DNA of 12,657 nucleotides, taken from Parcubacteria group bacterium GW2011_GWC1_41_7 (GTDB lineage: Bacteria > Patescibacteriota > Minisyncoccia > UBA6257 > HR35). The position numbers and the translations under genes are program-made. Positions 6,629-12,641 of the stretch are shown here, one piece after another. The stretch's first letter is position 1, and each line of letters begins with the position of its first letter. The notes under the pieces are model-generated. The model had not been told where the DNA came from. It did not search any database and was given only the letters and a program-made list of their open reading frames with translations. Location of the stretch: NCBI GenBank assembly GCA_000997465.1, contig LCBW01000010.1:1-12657 (forward strand), read 5' to 3'.

Positions 6629-8188
6629 ATGAGCACTCGCATACTTTTTCTTATTTTGGACGGCTGGGGAGTGGGTGAATATAATCAGTCCAATCCAATC
6701 TATTCAAGCAAAACCCCGAATTTTGACTACCTTACGTCTTACTTTCCTTACTGCACTCTTCAGGCATCAGGCATTACTGTTGGGCTCCCTTGGAAAGAGG
6801 CAGGATCGAGTGAAATAGGCCATTTAACGCTCGGAACGGGGTCTGTTTATTTGCAAAATTATCCGAAAATTACCCTTGCTATTCAAAAAGGAACATTTTT
6901 TGACAATCCCCCCTTAAACCACACCGCAAAAAATGCCAAAGAAAAAAACGGACGCATACATTTAGTCGGTTTGCTGTCTGAGGGAGCACAACAAGCATCG
7001 TTTGAGCACCTAGAAGCGCTTATTAAATTTTTCAACAAAAACGAATTAGAAAAAATATTTTTACATCTTTTTGTGGATGGACAAGATAGTCCTCCACAAT
7101 CAGCTGGAGATCTCCTTTACAAACTCAAAGATCCCGATTTGCGCGCCACCCTTGCAACTATTGTCGGACGGTCATACGCAATGGACATCAAGGGCGACTA
7201 TCATTTAAAAACCCAGCGCGCATACAACGCGCTTATAAAAGGAATCGGAAAAGCAACTGCCGACCCCATTGCATACCTTCGCACAAAATACAACGGATCA
7301 TCAGCGTATAACGACTCTGACACTGAACCGCTCATTATCGATCCCGAAGGAACGGTGCAGGATGGTGATACTGTTTTGTTTTTTAATTTTGAATCCCAAG
7401 GTATGATGCAGCTGGTTGAAAGCATGACCCGCCCTGCATTTGAAAAATTTCCAACACTTTTTCGCAAGGATGTACTCTATACATCACTTGTTTCTTATGG
7501 GCCCCATATTTCAATTCCTGCATGCTTTGAGCCGGATCCCATTCAAACATCGCTCCCTCTTCTTTTAAGTAGCAATGAAAAAACACAGCTCAAGGTAACT
7601 GAAAAATCAAAGGAACTTTTGTTAAGTTATTTTTTTAACGGATTGCGCCACGAAGCATTTCCGGAGGAATATCAAAAAATAATACCCCCTTCGCCTGAAA
7701 CTATTTTAAAAAATCCTCTCATGCGCTCCAAGGAAATTACCGAAACAATCCTCTCTGCAATGGATGAGCGCGCCTATGATGCTATTTTTGCAAACTACCC
7801 AGCGCCCGATGCGGTTGGGCATAGTGGAAACTTTAATCTTGCCACAAAGTTTGTTGCGGAATTTGATCAATATATGCACTTTATCATTAAAAAAGTACTC
7901 GATAGTAGTGATTGGACCCTGATTATTACCGCAGATCATGGAAATTTAGAGCGTATATACAACCCAAAAACCGGATCGCCAGACACCGAGCACACCGGAT
8001 TTCCTGTTCCGTTTTATTTGGTGTCACGACCGTTTTTTAGAAAAAAAACCGAATCAGACATTGCGCGAGAAAAATCATCTCCTCCAAAGGGAACTTTGGA
8101 GGATGTCGCTCCCACCATTCTTCATCTTTTAGGGCTTCCCGCAAGCGTAGGCATGCATGGCAAAAGCTTGCTTCATGAATTTTTATGA
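6629..8188 (+). CDS. gpmI: Divergent cofactor-independent phosphoglycerate mutase (2,3-BPG-independent) homologue
   Basis: This encodes 519 residues, full length for the family, which interconverts 3- and 2-phosphoglycerate in glycolysis through a phosphoserine intermediate. The binuclear metal site and nucleophile are all visible: D11 (LDGWG), S61 (GSSEIGH), D394 and H398 (PDAVGHSG), D436/H437 (TADHGN) and H455 (EHTGFPVPF). Compared with the Bacillus enzyme, however, several substrate-binding positions differ: H123 is Q122, R153 is Q152, R191 is I187, and the two arginines of the FNFRxDR motif are E255 and G258. R181 and K326 are retained. The alkaline-phosphatase-superfamily fold is therefore clear, but the exact substrate is less certain. 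It has a near-leaderless promoter, and its stop overlaps the following ATG (ATGA). Confidence 0.85.
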   Translation: MSTRILFLILDGWGVGEYNQSNPIYSSKTPNFDYLTSYFPYCTLQASGITVGLPWKEAGSSEIGHLTLGTGSVYLQNYPKITLAIQKGTFFDNPPLNHTAKNAKEKNGRIHLVGLLSEGAQQASFEHLEALIKFFNKNELEKIFLHLFVDGQDSPPQSAGDLLYKLKDPDLRATLATIVGRSYAMDIKGDYHLKTQRAYNALIKGIGKATADPIAYLRTKYNGSSAYNDSDTEPLIIDPEGTVQDGDTVLFFNFESQGMMQLVESMTRPAFEKFPTLFRKDVLYTSLVSYGPHISIPACFEPDPIQTSLPLLLSSNEKTQLKVTEKSKELLLSYFFNGLRHEAFPEEYQKIIPPSPETILKNPLMRSKEITETILSAMDERAYDAIFANYPAPDAVGHSGNFNLATKFVAEFDQYMHFIIKKVLDSSDWTLIITADHGNLERIYNPKTGSPDTEHTGFPVPFYLVSRPFFRKKTESDIAREKSSPPKGTLEDVAPTILHLLGLPASVGMHGKSLLHEFL

Positions 8189-8345
8189 TATCTTCTTTAT
8201 TTTCAAGGTGCGTATATAAAATTGTGAAAGCAATTCCTAAGGGACAAACGCGCACCTACAAACAGGTTGCGGTGCTTTGTGGTCGGCCACACGCATACCG
8301 TGCAGTTGGAAATATTCTCGCTCGTTCTAAGGGAACTTGGGCACT

Positions 8346-8379
8346 GCAGATAACTTATTGCTTCGCAAAAGTTATCTGC
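8346..8379 (+). repeat. Hairpin-forming insertion in the MGMT gene
   Basis: GCAGATAACTT (8346-8356) is perfectly complementary to AAGTTATCTGC (8369-8379). Inside, TTGC (8358-8361) pairs with GCAA (8365-8368), giving about 15 bp with one bulged A and a TTC loop. It lies in the segment with no counterpart in MGMT proteins, between in-frame GCA codons at 8341 and 8401 and bounded by GGCAC direct repeats (8340-8344, 8400-8404). Confidence 0.7.
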
Positions 8380-8399
8380 GTTTGTGGCTTAGCCTTTTA

Positions 8400-8416
8400 G
8401 GCACGCCGCACGTGCC
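8400..8416 (+). repeat. Second small hairpin over the MGMT active-site codon
   Basis: GGCACG (8400-8405) and CGTGCC (8411-8416) form a 6-bp GC-rich stem with a CCGCA loop. It begins at the last base of the TAG stop and covers the active-site Cys codon. Short enough that chance is possible. Confidence 0.4.
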
Positions 8417-8484
8417 ATCGCGTGATCCGATCTAATGGAACCGTTGGCGGCTATTTTGGAGATATAAAAAGAGGAACTGAAAAC

Positions 8485-8505
8485 GCGGCGCCGATGAGGT
8501 GCCGC
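8485..8505 (+). repeat. 21-nt codon-phased hairpin insertion in the MGMT gene
   Basis: GCGGCGCC (8485-8492) pairs with GGTGCCGC (8498-8505) with one G-T wobble and a GATGA loop. It is exactly seven codons (AAPMRCR), in frame, and separates TEN from KHSEHDMLAKKIK, where related proteins run on without such a segment as far as I recall. Confidence 0.5.
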
Positions 8506-8560
8506 AAGCATAGTGAGCACGATATGCTTGCAAAAAAAATTAAAACGGGAAGGAACTCTA

Positions 8561-10009
8561 CTAGGAAAGAAAAGTTTGTAACAAACTTCGCACTACATCT
8601 GAATCTGCTCTTCCGCGAGTATGAGCCATCACTTGGCCAATGAGAAATTCAAAGCTTGCCTGTTTTCCTTTTTTATAGTCCGTAACCGCTTTTTCATTCT
8701 TTTGCAACACTTCTTCTATGATGTTTTTTAATTCCCCTTCATCGGAAACTTTATTCCGGCTGTTCATAAGCACCTCAACATTTTCTGCTCGCTCAACAGC
8801 TTCAATAAGAATATTTTTGACAATTTTTGACGTAAACTCACCTTTTTCAAGTCGTGTAATCAAATGCGCAAAAACATGAGGGCTGAGCTGAATATCTACA
8901 AATATTTTTTCGTATTTTGCCAAAAGTCCCACAAGATCATTGACCGCGTAGTTAAATAAAAGCCGCACGTCACTTCCACCTGCATCTTTAAATTCCGATA
9001 CCGCCTCTTCAAAGAAACTCGCAACTTCCTTGTTATTCACCAATTGATCGCTTTCGGTATACGAGAGATTAAACTCATTTTGAAAGCGCGTGCGCTTGTG
9101 CGCTGGCAATTCTGGAAGATGCGCCTCCCCTATAATGTCCTTATTTAAAATTAAAGGCGGTAAATCTGGCTCTGGGAAATACCGGTAATCTTGGGCGTGT
9201 TCTTTCGTACGCTGGGAAAAAGTACGTTGTTTCCCCTCATCCCAGCCGCGTGTTTCTTGTACAAGTTTTTCTTTATCTTTTAGTGCTTTTGCATGGCGCT
9301 TTATTTCATATTCAATGGACCCATGTAGTGCGCGCAATGAGTTTAAATTTTTTACCTCAACTTTTGTGCCAAGCTCTCCTTCAGTTTCTGAGACACTGAT
9401 ATTTGCCTCAAGCCGTATCTCTCCTTTTTCGGGGTTTGCGTCTGATACTCCCAAATAACGAATAAGTAAAATAAGTTCCTGCGCAAATGCCTTTGCTTCA
9501 TCGGCAGTATGCATATCCGGCTCAGTGACGATTTCCAAAAGCGGTCTTCCCGATCTGTTAAAATCAACTAAACTTTCTCCGGTTTGGGTATGCACTAATC
9601 GTCCGGTATCCTCTTCCATATGAATCCTACGAAGCCGTACGCGCTTTGATGTTCCAAGTTCCTTATCTGAAAGGACAATATTTAACCCACCGCTAGATCC
9701 TATGGGAATTTCGTACTGTGAAATTTGATACCCCTTAGGTAAATCGGGATAAAAATAATTTTTTCGCTCAAACGAACTTACCTCTTCAACATGCCCATCC
9801 AACGCTTTTATCAACTTTAAAGCGCTGATAACTGCCTGTTTATTTAAAACAGGAAGGGTTCCTGGTTGGCCAGTACACACCTCACATATATGTACATTGG
9901 GATGCATTTCAGATGAATCATTCCCGCACCCACAAAACATCTTTGTGTTTGTTTTCAATTCAAGATGAATTTCCAATCCCACCGAAGGGAATACGCCATG
10001 CTGTTTCAT
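8561..10009 (-). CDS. gatB: Aspartyl/glutamyl-tRNA(Asn/Gln) amidotransferase subunit B
   Basis: This encodes 482 residues, the usual full length. GatB binds the misacylated Glu-tRNA(Gln) or Asp-tRNA(Asn) and activates it for amidation using ammonia passed from GatA. Visible signatures are VGLEIHLELKTNTKMFCGC, the zinc-binding cysteines C26, C28, C42 and C45, FERKNYFYPDLPKGYQISQY, and RRIHMEEDTGRLVH...VDFNRSGRPLLEIVTEPD. The C-terminal helical and YqeY-like tail that contacts the tRNA elbow is present (ending around GQVMAHTRGRADSDVVRSLL). The ATG at 10009 is the only sensible start and follows an extended -10 by nine bases, so the mRNA is probably nearly leaderless. gatA and gatC are not in the window. 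Its 3' end overlaps the tail of the convergent MGMT remnant. Confidence 0.96.
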   Translation of the reverse strand: MKQHGVFPSVGLEIHLELKTNTKMFCGCGNDSSEMHPNVHICEVCTGQPGTLPVLNKQAVISALKLIKALDGHVEEVSSFERKNYFYPDLPKGYQISQYEIPIGSSGGLNIVLSDKELGTSKRVRLRRIHMEEDTGRLVHTQTGESLVDFNRSGRPLLEIVTEPDMHTADEAKAFAQELILLIRYLGVSDANPEKGEIRLEANISVSETEGELGTKVEVKNLNSLRALHGSIEYEIKRHAKALKDKEKLVQETRGWDEGKQRTFSQRTKEHAQDYRYFPEPDLPPLILNKDIIGEAHLPELPAHKRTRFQNEFNLSYTESDQLVNNKEVASFFEEAVSEFKDAGGSDVRLLFNYAVNDLVGLLAKYEKIFVDIQLSPHVFAHLITRLEKGEFTSKIVKNILIEAVERAENVEVLMNSRNKVSDEGELKNIIEEVLQKNEKAVTDYKKGKQASFEFLIGQVMAHTRGRADSDVVRSLLQTFLS

Positions 10010-10018
10010 GATTTTAAG

Positions 10019-10027
10019 ATTATACCA
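10019..10027 (-). promoter_or_regulatory. Extended -10 promoter of gatB
   Basis: Minus-strand TGGTATAAT (TGn-TATAAT) lies nine bases before the gatB ATG, so the transcript would have a leader of only two or three nucleotides. No convincing -35 is present. TATACC (10021-10026) and GGTATA (10041-10046) form an inverted repeat over the box, which could be an operator or chance. Confidence 0.55.
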
Positions 10028-10061
10028 TTAACATGATAGCGGTATATGCTTTCTAAAATAA

Positions 10062-10090
10062 TACTTCGCACACACTGACGTTGCGAAGTA
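10062..10090 (-). terminator. Hairpin/terminator between tmk and gatB
   Basis: TACTTCGCA (10062-10070) and TGCGAAGTA (10082-10090) form a perfect 9-bp stem with an 11-nt loop. On the minus strand it is followed by TTATTTTA, so it could end transcription coming from tmk before the gatB promoter. Its right arm also contains the -35 box of the plus-strand candidate promoter. Confidence 0.5.
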
Positions 10091-10108
10091 ATGTCCAGCA
10101 CTTATAAT
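10081..10108 (+). promoter_or_regulatory. Candidate plus-strand promoter for the structured RNA
   Basis: TTGCGA (10081-10086) and a perfect TATAAT (10103-10108) are separated by 16 bp. Initiation near 10115 would read rightwards into the folded region at 10139-10302, where no coding frame is apparent. Confidence 0.45.
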
Positions 10109-10138
10109 CAAAAATTTAAAAAGATACACCATACCCTA

Positions 10139-10302
10139 TACGAACATATGTGTTGAGTGAGTACATCGAAAAGCCGGTAATAATATCAGCAAGTGAATAG
10201 ATAAAATGCCGGTTACCTGCGTAGCCAAGGTGGTATTTTATCGTTATGAACGAGCGATATTATCCGGTTTAAAGATATACAAACGAAACATATATGTTCG
10301 TA
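10139..10302 (+). ncRNA. Candidate structured non-coding RNA, rod-shaped, about 164 nt
   Basis: The intergenic region between gatB and tmk folds on itself almost end to end. The outer stem is 10139-10154 with 10287-10302 (16 pairs, one G-U). The middle is 10171-10190 with 10254-10270 (AAGCCGG...ATAATATC against GATATTAT..CCGGTTT, with small bulges). The inner stem is GATAAAATGCC (10200-10210) with GGTATTTTATC (10232-10242), capped by GGTTAC/GTAGCC (10211-10216 with 10221-10226) around a CTGC loop. Counting wobbles, I find four G-U pairs if read as plus-strand RNA but only one on the minus strand, which favours plus-strand transcription and agrees with the promoter at 10081-10108. The long rod with internal loops recalls 6S RNA architecture, but I cannot assign a family. 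A palindromic mobile remnant is the alternative. No clear terminator follows it. Confidence 0.45.
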
Positions 10303-10321
10303 AGTCTAATGTGCAATAATA

Positions 10322-10948
10322 CTACAACACTGCTAATGTACGCTTTTGCAGTGCAATGATAATGCGCTCGTGCACCTGCTCGGACGTCCCCATTCCACTC
10401 ACCACATCCCATTTTTTACTTTTCGCCATATCTGTATACGCCTTGTGTACTTTTTTCAAAAATACCTCCTTTTCAAAACGCTCCTGTTCCTTCGTCCTAT
10501 TGCCCAATCTACGCATTGCTTCTTTCACTGGAATATCAATAACAATCATTGCATCGGGGTTCGTGCCGTACCGCGACATCAAATCAATTCTTTCCATTAC
10601 TTTTTTGGGAAGGTATTTTTTTAAATTTCCGGCTTCATACTGATACGCCCAACTTGACGGATACGATCTATCAGAGAGCACTATCTTTCCCTCGCTCATC
10701 CACTGCATGACTCTTTGATACTGCGCGCTTCTATCTGCTAAAAATAAAAAAAGGGTCTCAACCGGACAATCAGCCGCCATAATCATCTTGCGCAGTTTGA
10801 GATTATTAGGTTCGCGCGTGACGACAACCTTTTTCTTCAAACGCTGAAAATGTTTTTTCAGTAGTTCAATTTGTGTGCTTTTTCCCGTTCCATCAATTCC
10901 TTCCAGCACAATATACACGCCCTGTTTTTGAGAGTTATGTTTATTCAT
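10322..10948 (-). CDS. tmk: Thymidylate kinase (dTMP kinase)
   Basis: This encodes 208 residues, the normal size. It phosphorylates dTMP to dTDP for DNA synthesis. The P-loop GIDGTGKST spans residues 17-25, followed by TREP (44-47), the DRS motif (SDRSYPSSWAYQ, 92-103) that positions substrate, and a C-terminal region with RRLGNRTKEQERFEKE (about 146-161), the LID plus the (D/E)RFE motif. The ATG at 10948 places the P-loop at the usual distance. A TATAAA-like box lies five bases upstream, with no Shine-Dalgarno, so the transcript may be leaderless. Upstream, 35 bp away, is the unknown fibre-like gene; downstream is the structured intergenic region. Confidence 0.95.
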   Translation of the reverse strand: MNKHNSQKQGVYIVLEGIDGTGKSTQIELLKKHFQRLKKKVVVTREPNNLKLRKMIMAADCPVETLFLFLADRSAQYQRVMQWMSEGKIVLSDRSYPSSWAYQYEAGNLKKYLPKKVMERIDLMSRYGTNPDAMIVIDIPVKEAMRRLGNRTKEQERFEKEVFLKKVHKAYTDMAKSKKWDVVSGMGTSEQVHERIIIALQKRTLAVL

Positions 10949-10953
10949 GATAT

Positions 10954-10959
10954 TTTATA
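10954..10959 (-). promoter_or_regulatory. Possible -10 box directly before tmk
   Basis: Minus-strand TATAAA ends five bases before the tmk ATG, with no convincing -35. Listed because it matches the placement seen before holA and gatB, but it is weaker and the spacing is slightly short. Confidence 0.3.
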
Positions 10960-10983
10960 CAACACACTCTATTTTACTTTTTC

Positions 10984-11655
10984 TTATTGGCAAATTGGCT
11001 GGAACTGGTAGTTGTCCCGAATGCTTCCTGATGAAAAATAGTACTGCGTAATATTTTGCCGCACATTCATGCCCACCATCACTTGCCCTGTTGGGCACTG
11101 AACGGAAAAACTCCTAAATAAATTTCCTTCTCCACCAACAAAACTTCCAAAAGTTTGTGCGCTTCCAGATAACGACAACGCATTGCCATTGCCCGTAGAT
11201 ACTGCATTTGTACTAGTCCCTAGGCAAACCCCATCGGTGGTACAAATATTTTTTGCAGTTACTGTTCCCTGTGACAAATTCAAATTTACTGCCGGCATAT
11301 TGATTATTCGATTTCTATTGGAAGAATTTAAAAAATAACCTCGCCAAAACGATGAATCTGAAGGATCATTTTGGTGCTGGATCATACCTTCTACAGCGAG
11401 ACTAAATGTTGGAGCGATATAAAAATCACCTCTTCTATCTGTTCCCACACTCCACGTTGTTCCGTTTTGACCATAATCAATATTTTGCGAACCTTGAAAG
11501 TTGATAGACACGCCAACTCCTCTTTCTGCCTGTTCGTGCGTCACATTTAGTGATAGATTAGTTTGGTATCTATCATTATAGAAAACTTGAAGGCCATTGA
11601 AAAAGGAGGAAGGCATATACCTATTATTGTAGGGACCTTTTGTTATAATGTACAT
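10984..11655 (-). CDS. Unknown protein, possible surface/fibre-like fragment
   Basis: This encodes 223 residues of a protein I do not recognise. It is rich in Asn, Ser, Gly and Thr and poor in Lys. The segment TTWSVGTDRRGDFYIAPTFSLAV (about 66-88) resembles repeats seen in tail-fibre-like and cell-surface proteins, ICTTDGVCLGTSTN (about 137-150) forms a Cys pair, and the C-terminus, SVQCPTGQVMVGMNVRQ to PICQ, has two more cysteines that could form a disulfide. No signal peptide or membrane helix is visible. That is odd for a Cys-paired surface protein and suggests the N-terminus has been lost or that this is a remnant. An in-frame TAA lies three codons before the ATG, so the frame cannot be extended; a second ATG at 11616 is an alternative start. 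No Shine-Dalgarno is present. Confidence 0.55.
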   Translation of the reverse strand: MYIITKGPYNNRYMPSSFFNGLQVFYNDRYQTNLSLNVTHEQAERGVGVSINFQGSQNIDYGQNGTTWSVGTDRRGDFYIAPTFSLAVEGMIQHQNDPSDSSFWRGYFLNSSNRNRIINMPAVNLNLSQGTVTAKNICTTDGVCLGTSTNAVSTGNGNALSLSGSAQTFGSFVGGEGNLFRSFSVQCPTGQVMVGMNVRQNITQYYFSSGSIRDNYQFQPICQ

Positions 11656-11702
11656 AGGTATTTACTTACGGAAAAGGTTTGGTGATTTTGTATTTTGCTT
11701 GA

Positions 11703-12515
11703 TTACAAGAATTTAATCTCCTCTCCAATTTTTAGTGTTAGTGTTTTTGCTGCACTTCCTTCTCTTCCTTGTGTAGCGATTTCCAAAAATCGTTTATTTC
11801 CTAACCCTGAACTTCCAGTGTAAATTGCAGTTTCTCCGTATGGAATGTCTTTTAGTCTGTCATAATATCTGAAAATTCCCACAGTGGTTTTAATTTTACC
11901 TTTAGCTTTTAGCCTTAGATCTTGGGTCAAAATAGTTGTTTTCGCGTTTCCAAAAGAGTCTATAAACCATATAAAATTTGGTACGGCTGAAATGGTGGAT
12001 AATAAATCGGGAGTTGACGGAAGACTAATGCCATCCTTTAACCATTTTGCTACTCTTGGGGCAAAGTCAAAGCTTCTAAATTGGCTTTTAATAATTCTTT
12101 GCCCAGTTACTTTGTCAATTAACTTGTTGGAGATTGTTGTGTCGGTTACTTTTTCAATATCAAGTAGGTTGATACTATCAACTAATTTTAATTTTTTAAT
12201 TAATGAGAGAGTGTAGCCTTTTATAGTCGACAGGACCAATATATTTTTGTATTTAAAATAGCAAAAAGAAGTTCCGTTTTTACCGTCAGATTTATCTCCT
12301 CTTGGTGCGACATTGACAATTACAACCCCTTCCCTTTCTTCTGCCGCGTCCAAGATATCTATTAAATTGCCCGCAGTCTCTAATGTGGCATCAAGATCCA
12401 GCGAGCTATTTACACCAACGAAAGATACGGGTGAGTCAAACAAAGAAATAAGTCTGGTTTCTTGTCGCCCAATATCGTTTTGACTTGTACAGTCGGTAAT
12501 TACGGTTATAAACAT
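11703..12515 (-). CDS. Divergent SAM hydrolase/halogenase-fold protein (DUF62 family)
   Basis: This encodes 270 residues with the two-domain plan of the S-adenosyl-L-methionine hydroxide adenosyltransferase/fluorinase family. The N-terminal strand ITVITDCTSQND corresponds to the family's TTDFG start. The C-terminal barrel is clearer: FIDSFGNAKTTIL (184-196) and AIYTGSSG...FLEIATQGREGSAA (230-256) match the family's IDxFGN and GSxxxLEIAxxxGSAA motifs. Family members that hydrolyse SAM use an Asp-Arg-His triad; here the Asp position (VDPGVG) reads NVAPRG, with A70, and the His position (TFHGRD) reads QFRSFD, with R147. Ordinary SAM hydrolysis is therefore doubtful, although SAM binding could persist. 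The ATG at 12515 follows GGTG at good spacing. A candidate Met-codon attenuator lies directly upstream. Confidence 0.75.
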   Translation of the reverse strand: MFITVITDCTSQNDIGRQETRLISLFDSPVSFVGVNSSLDLDATLETAGNLIDILDAAEEREGVVIVNVAPRGDKSDGKNGTSFCYFKYKNILVLSTIKGYTLSLIKKLKLVDSINLLDIEKVTDTTISNKLIDKVTGQRIIKSQFRSFDFAPRVAKWLKDGISLPSTPDLLSTISAVPNFIWFIDSFGNAKTTILTQDLRLKAKGKIKTTVGIFRYYDRLKDIPYGETAIYTGSSGLGNKRFLEIATQGREGSAAKTLTLKIGEEIKFL

Positions 12516-12527
12516 ATTTTCACCAAC

Positions 12528-12549
12528 AAAAAACCCTCTTGCGAGGGTT
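12528..12549 (-). terminator. Intrinsic terminator immediately upstream of the DUF62 gene
   Basis: On the minus strand AACCCTC (12549-12543) pairs with GAGGGTT (12538-12532) around a GCAA tetraloop, followed by an uninterrupted run of six T (12533-12528, two of them in the stem). It ends 12 nt before the DUF62 ATG. It is either the terminator of an upstream gene or the 3:4 hairpin of an attenuator. Confidence 0.8.
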
Positions 12550-12561
12550 AAGTAAGCACAA

Positions 12562-12595
12562 GGAAATAAACCCCCGCTAAGAGAGTCCCATTTCC
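12562..12595 (-). promoter_or_regulatory. Pause/anti-antiterminator hairpin of a candidate attenuator
   Basis: On the minus strand GGAAATGGGACTCTC (12595-12581) pairs with GGGGGTTTATTTCC (12575-12562), with six Watson-Crick pairs at the base, three G-U pairs, one unpaired A, then CTCTC against GGGGG, and a TTAGC loop. The right arm can instead pair as GGGGGTT (12575-12569) with AACCCTC (12549-12543), the left arm of the terminator: seven pairs, one wobble. The two pairings are mutually exclusive with each other and with the terminator. Confidence 0.5.
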
Positions 12596-12624
12596 ATCAT
12601 CGTTGAACCTAAATTAATTCTCAT
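12577..12624 (-). CDS. Candidate Met-rich leader peptide, 15 codons
   Basis: The frame reads MRINLGSTMMEMGLS and stops at TAG (12579-12577). Three of the last seven residues are Met (ATG ATG GAA ATG), and the Met cluster and stop fall within segment 1 of the hairpin at 12562-12595, where a stalled ribosome would block 1:2 pairing. An extended -10 (TGTTACAAT, 12641-12633) would start the RNA one or two bases before the ATG at 12624, giving a leaderless ORF. The same frame is open to the window edge (27 codons in view) with another ATG at 12642, so it could equally be the end of a longer upstream gene. Confidence 0.3.
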   Translation of the reverse strand: MRINLGSTMMEMGLS

Positions 12625-12632
12625 TATGAAGT

Positions 12633-12641
12633 ATTGTAACA
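12633..12641 (-). promoter_or_regulatory. Candidate extended -10 for the leader ORF
   Basis: Minus-strand TGTTACAAT matches TGn-TATAAT with one mismatch in the hexamer. Initiation would fall at 12625-12626, directly before the ATG at 12624. The -35 position lies at or beyond the window edge and cannot be judged. Confidence 0.35.

Larger units (their letters stand above)
8185..8581 (+). pseudogene. Disrupted methylated-DNA-protein-cysteine methyltransferase (MGMT/Ogt type)
   Basis: The reading frame opens with an ATG overlapping the gpmI stop and encodes the MGMT DNA-binding half: VYKIVKAIPKGQTRTYKQVA, then RPHAYRAVGNILARS. It then runs into an in-frame TAG at 8398. Beyond the stop, in the same frame, lies the active-site half, CHRVIRSNGTVGGYFGD with the acceptor cysteine at 8413-8415, although the usual Pro before Cys is Thr. 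Lesions visible by comparison with the family are: about 57-60 extra nucleotides before the active site containing a long hairpin and the TAG; a 21-nt in-frame hairpin at 8485-8505; and a frame change near 8545, after which KREGTLLGKKSL and a TAA at 8579-8581 complete a typical MGMT tail. The tail overlaps the gatB 3' end by 21 bp. A decaying gene is the simplest reading; translational bypassing is a remote alternative. Confidence 0.75.

Noticed and set aside
8186..8188. UGA reassigned to glycine, as in Gracilibacteria/SR1
   Set aside because: gpmI ends properly at TGA with a complete C-terminus, and no in-frame TGA occurs in the recognised genes.
8398..8400. In-frame TAG in MGMT as evidence for UAG recoding
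   Set aside because: TAG serves as the normal stop of gatB and tmk in this window, and the MGMT gene carries additional lesions.
11640..11648. Plus-strand TGTTATAAT resembling an extended -10
   Set aside because: No -35, no rightward gene and no structured RNA follow it, and it lies at the start of a minus-strand gene; probably chance in AT-rich DNA.
11884..12216. Plus-strand 110-codon open frame inside the DUF62 gene
   Set aside because: It is a mirror of the real gene; no ribosome site, promoter or recognisable domain supports it.
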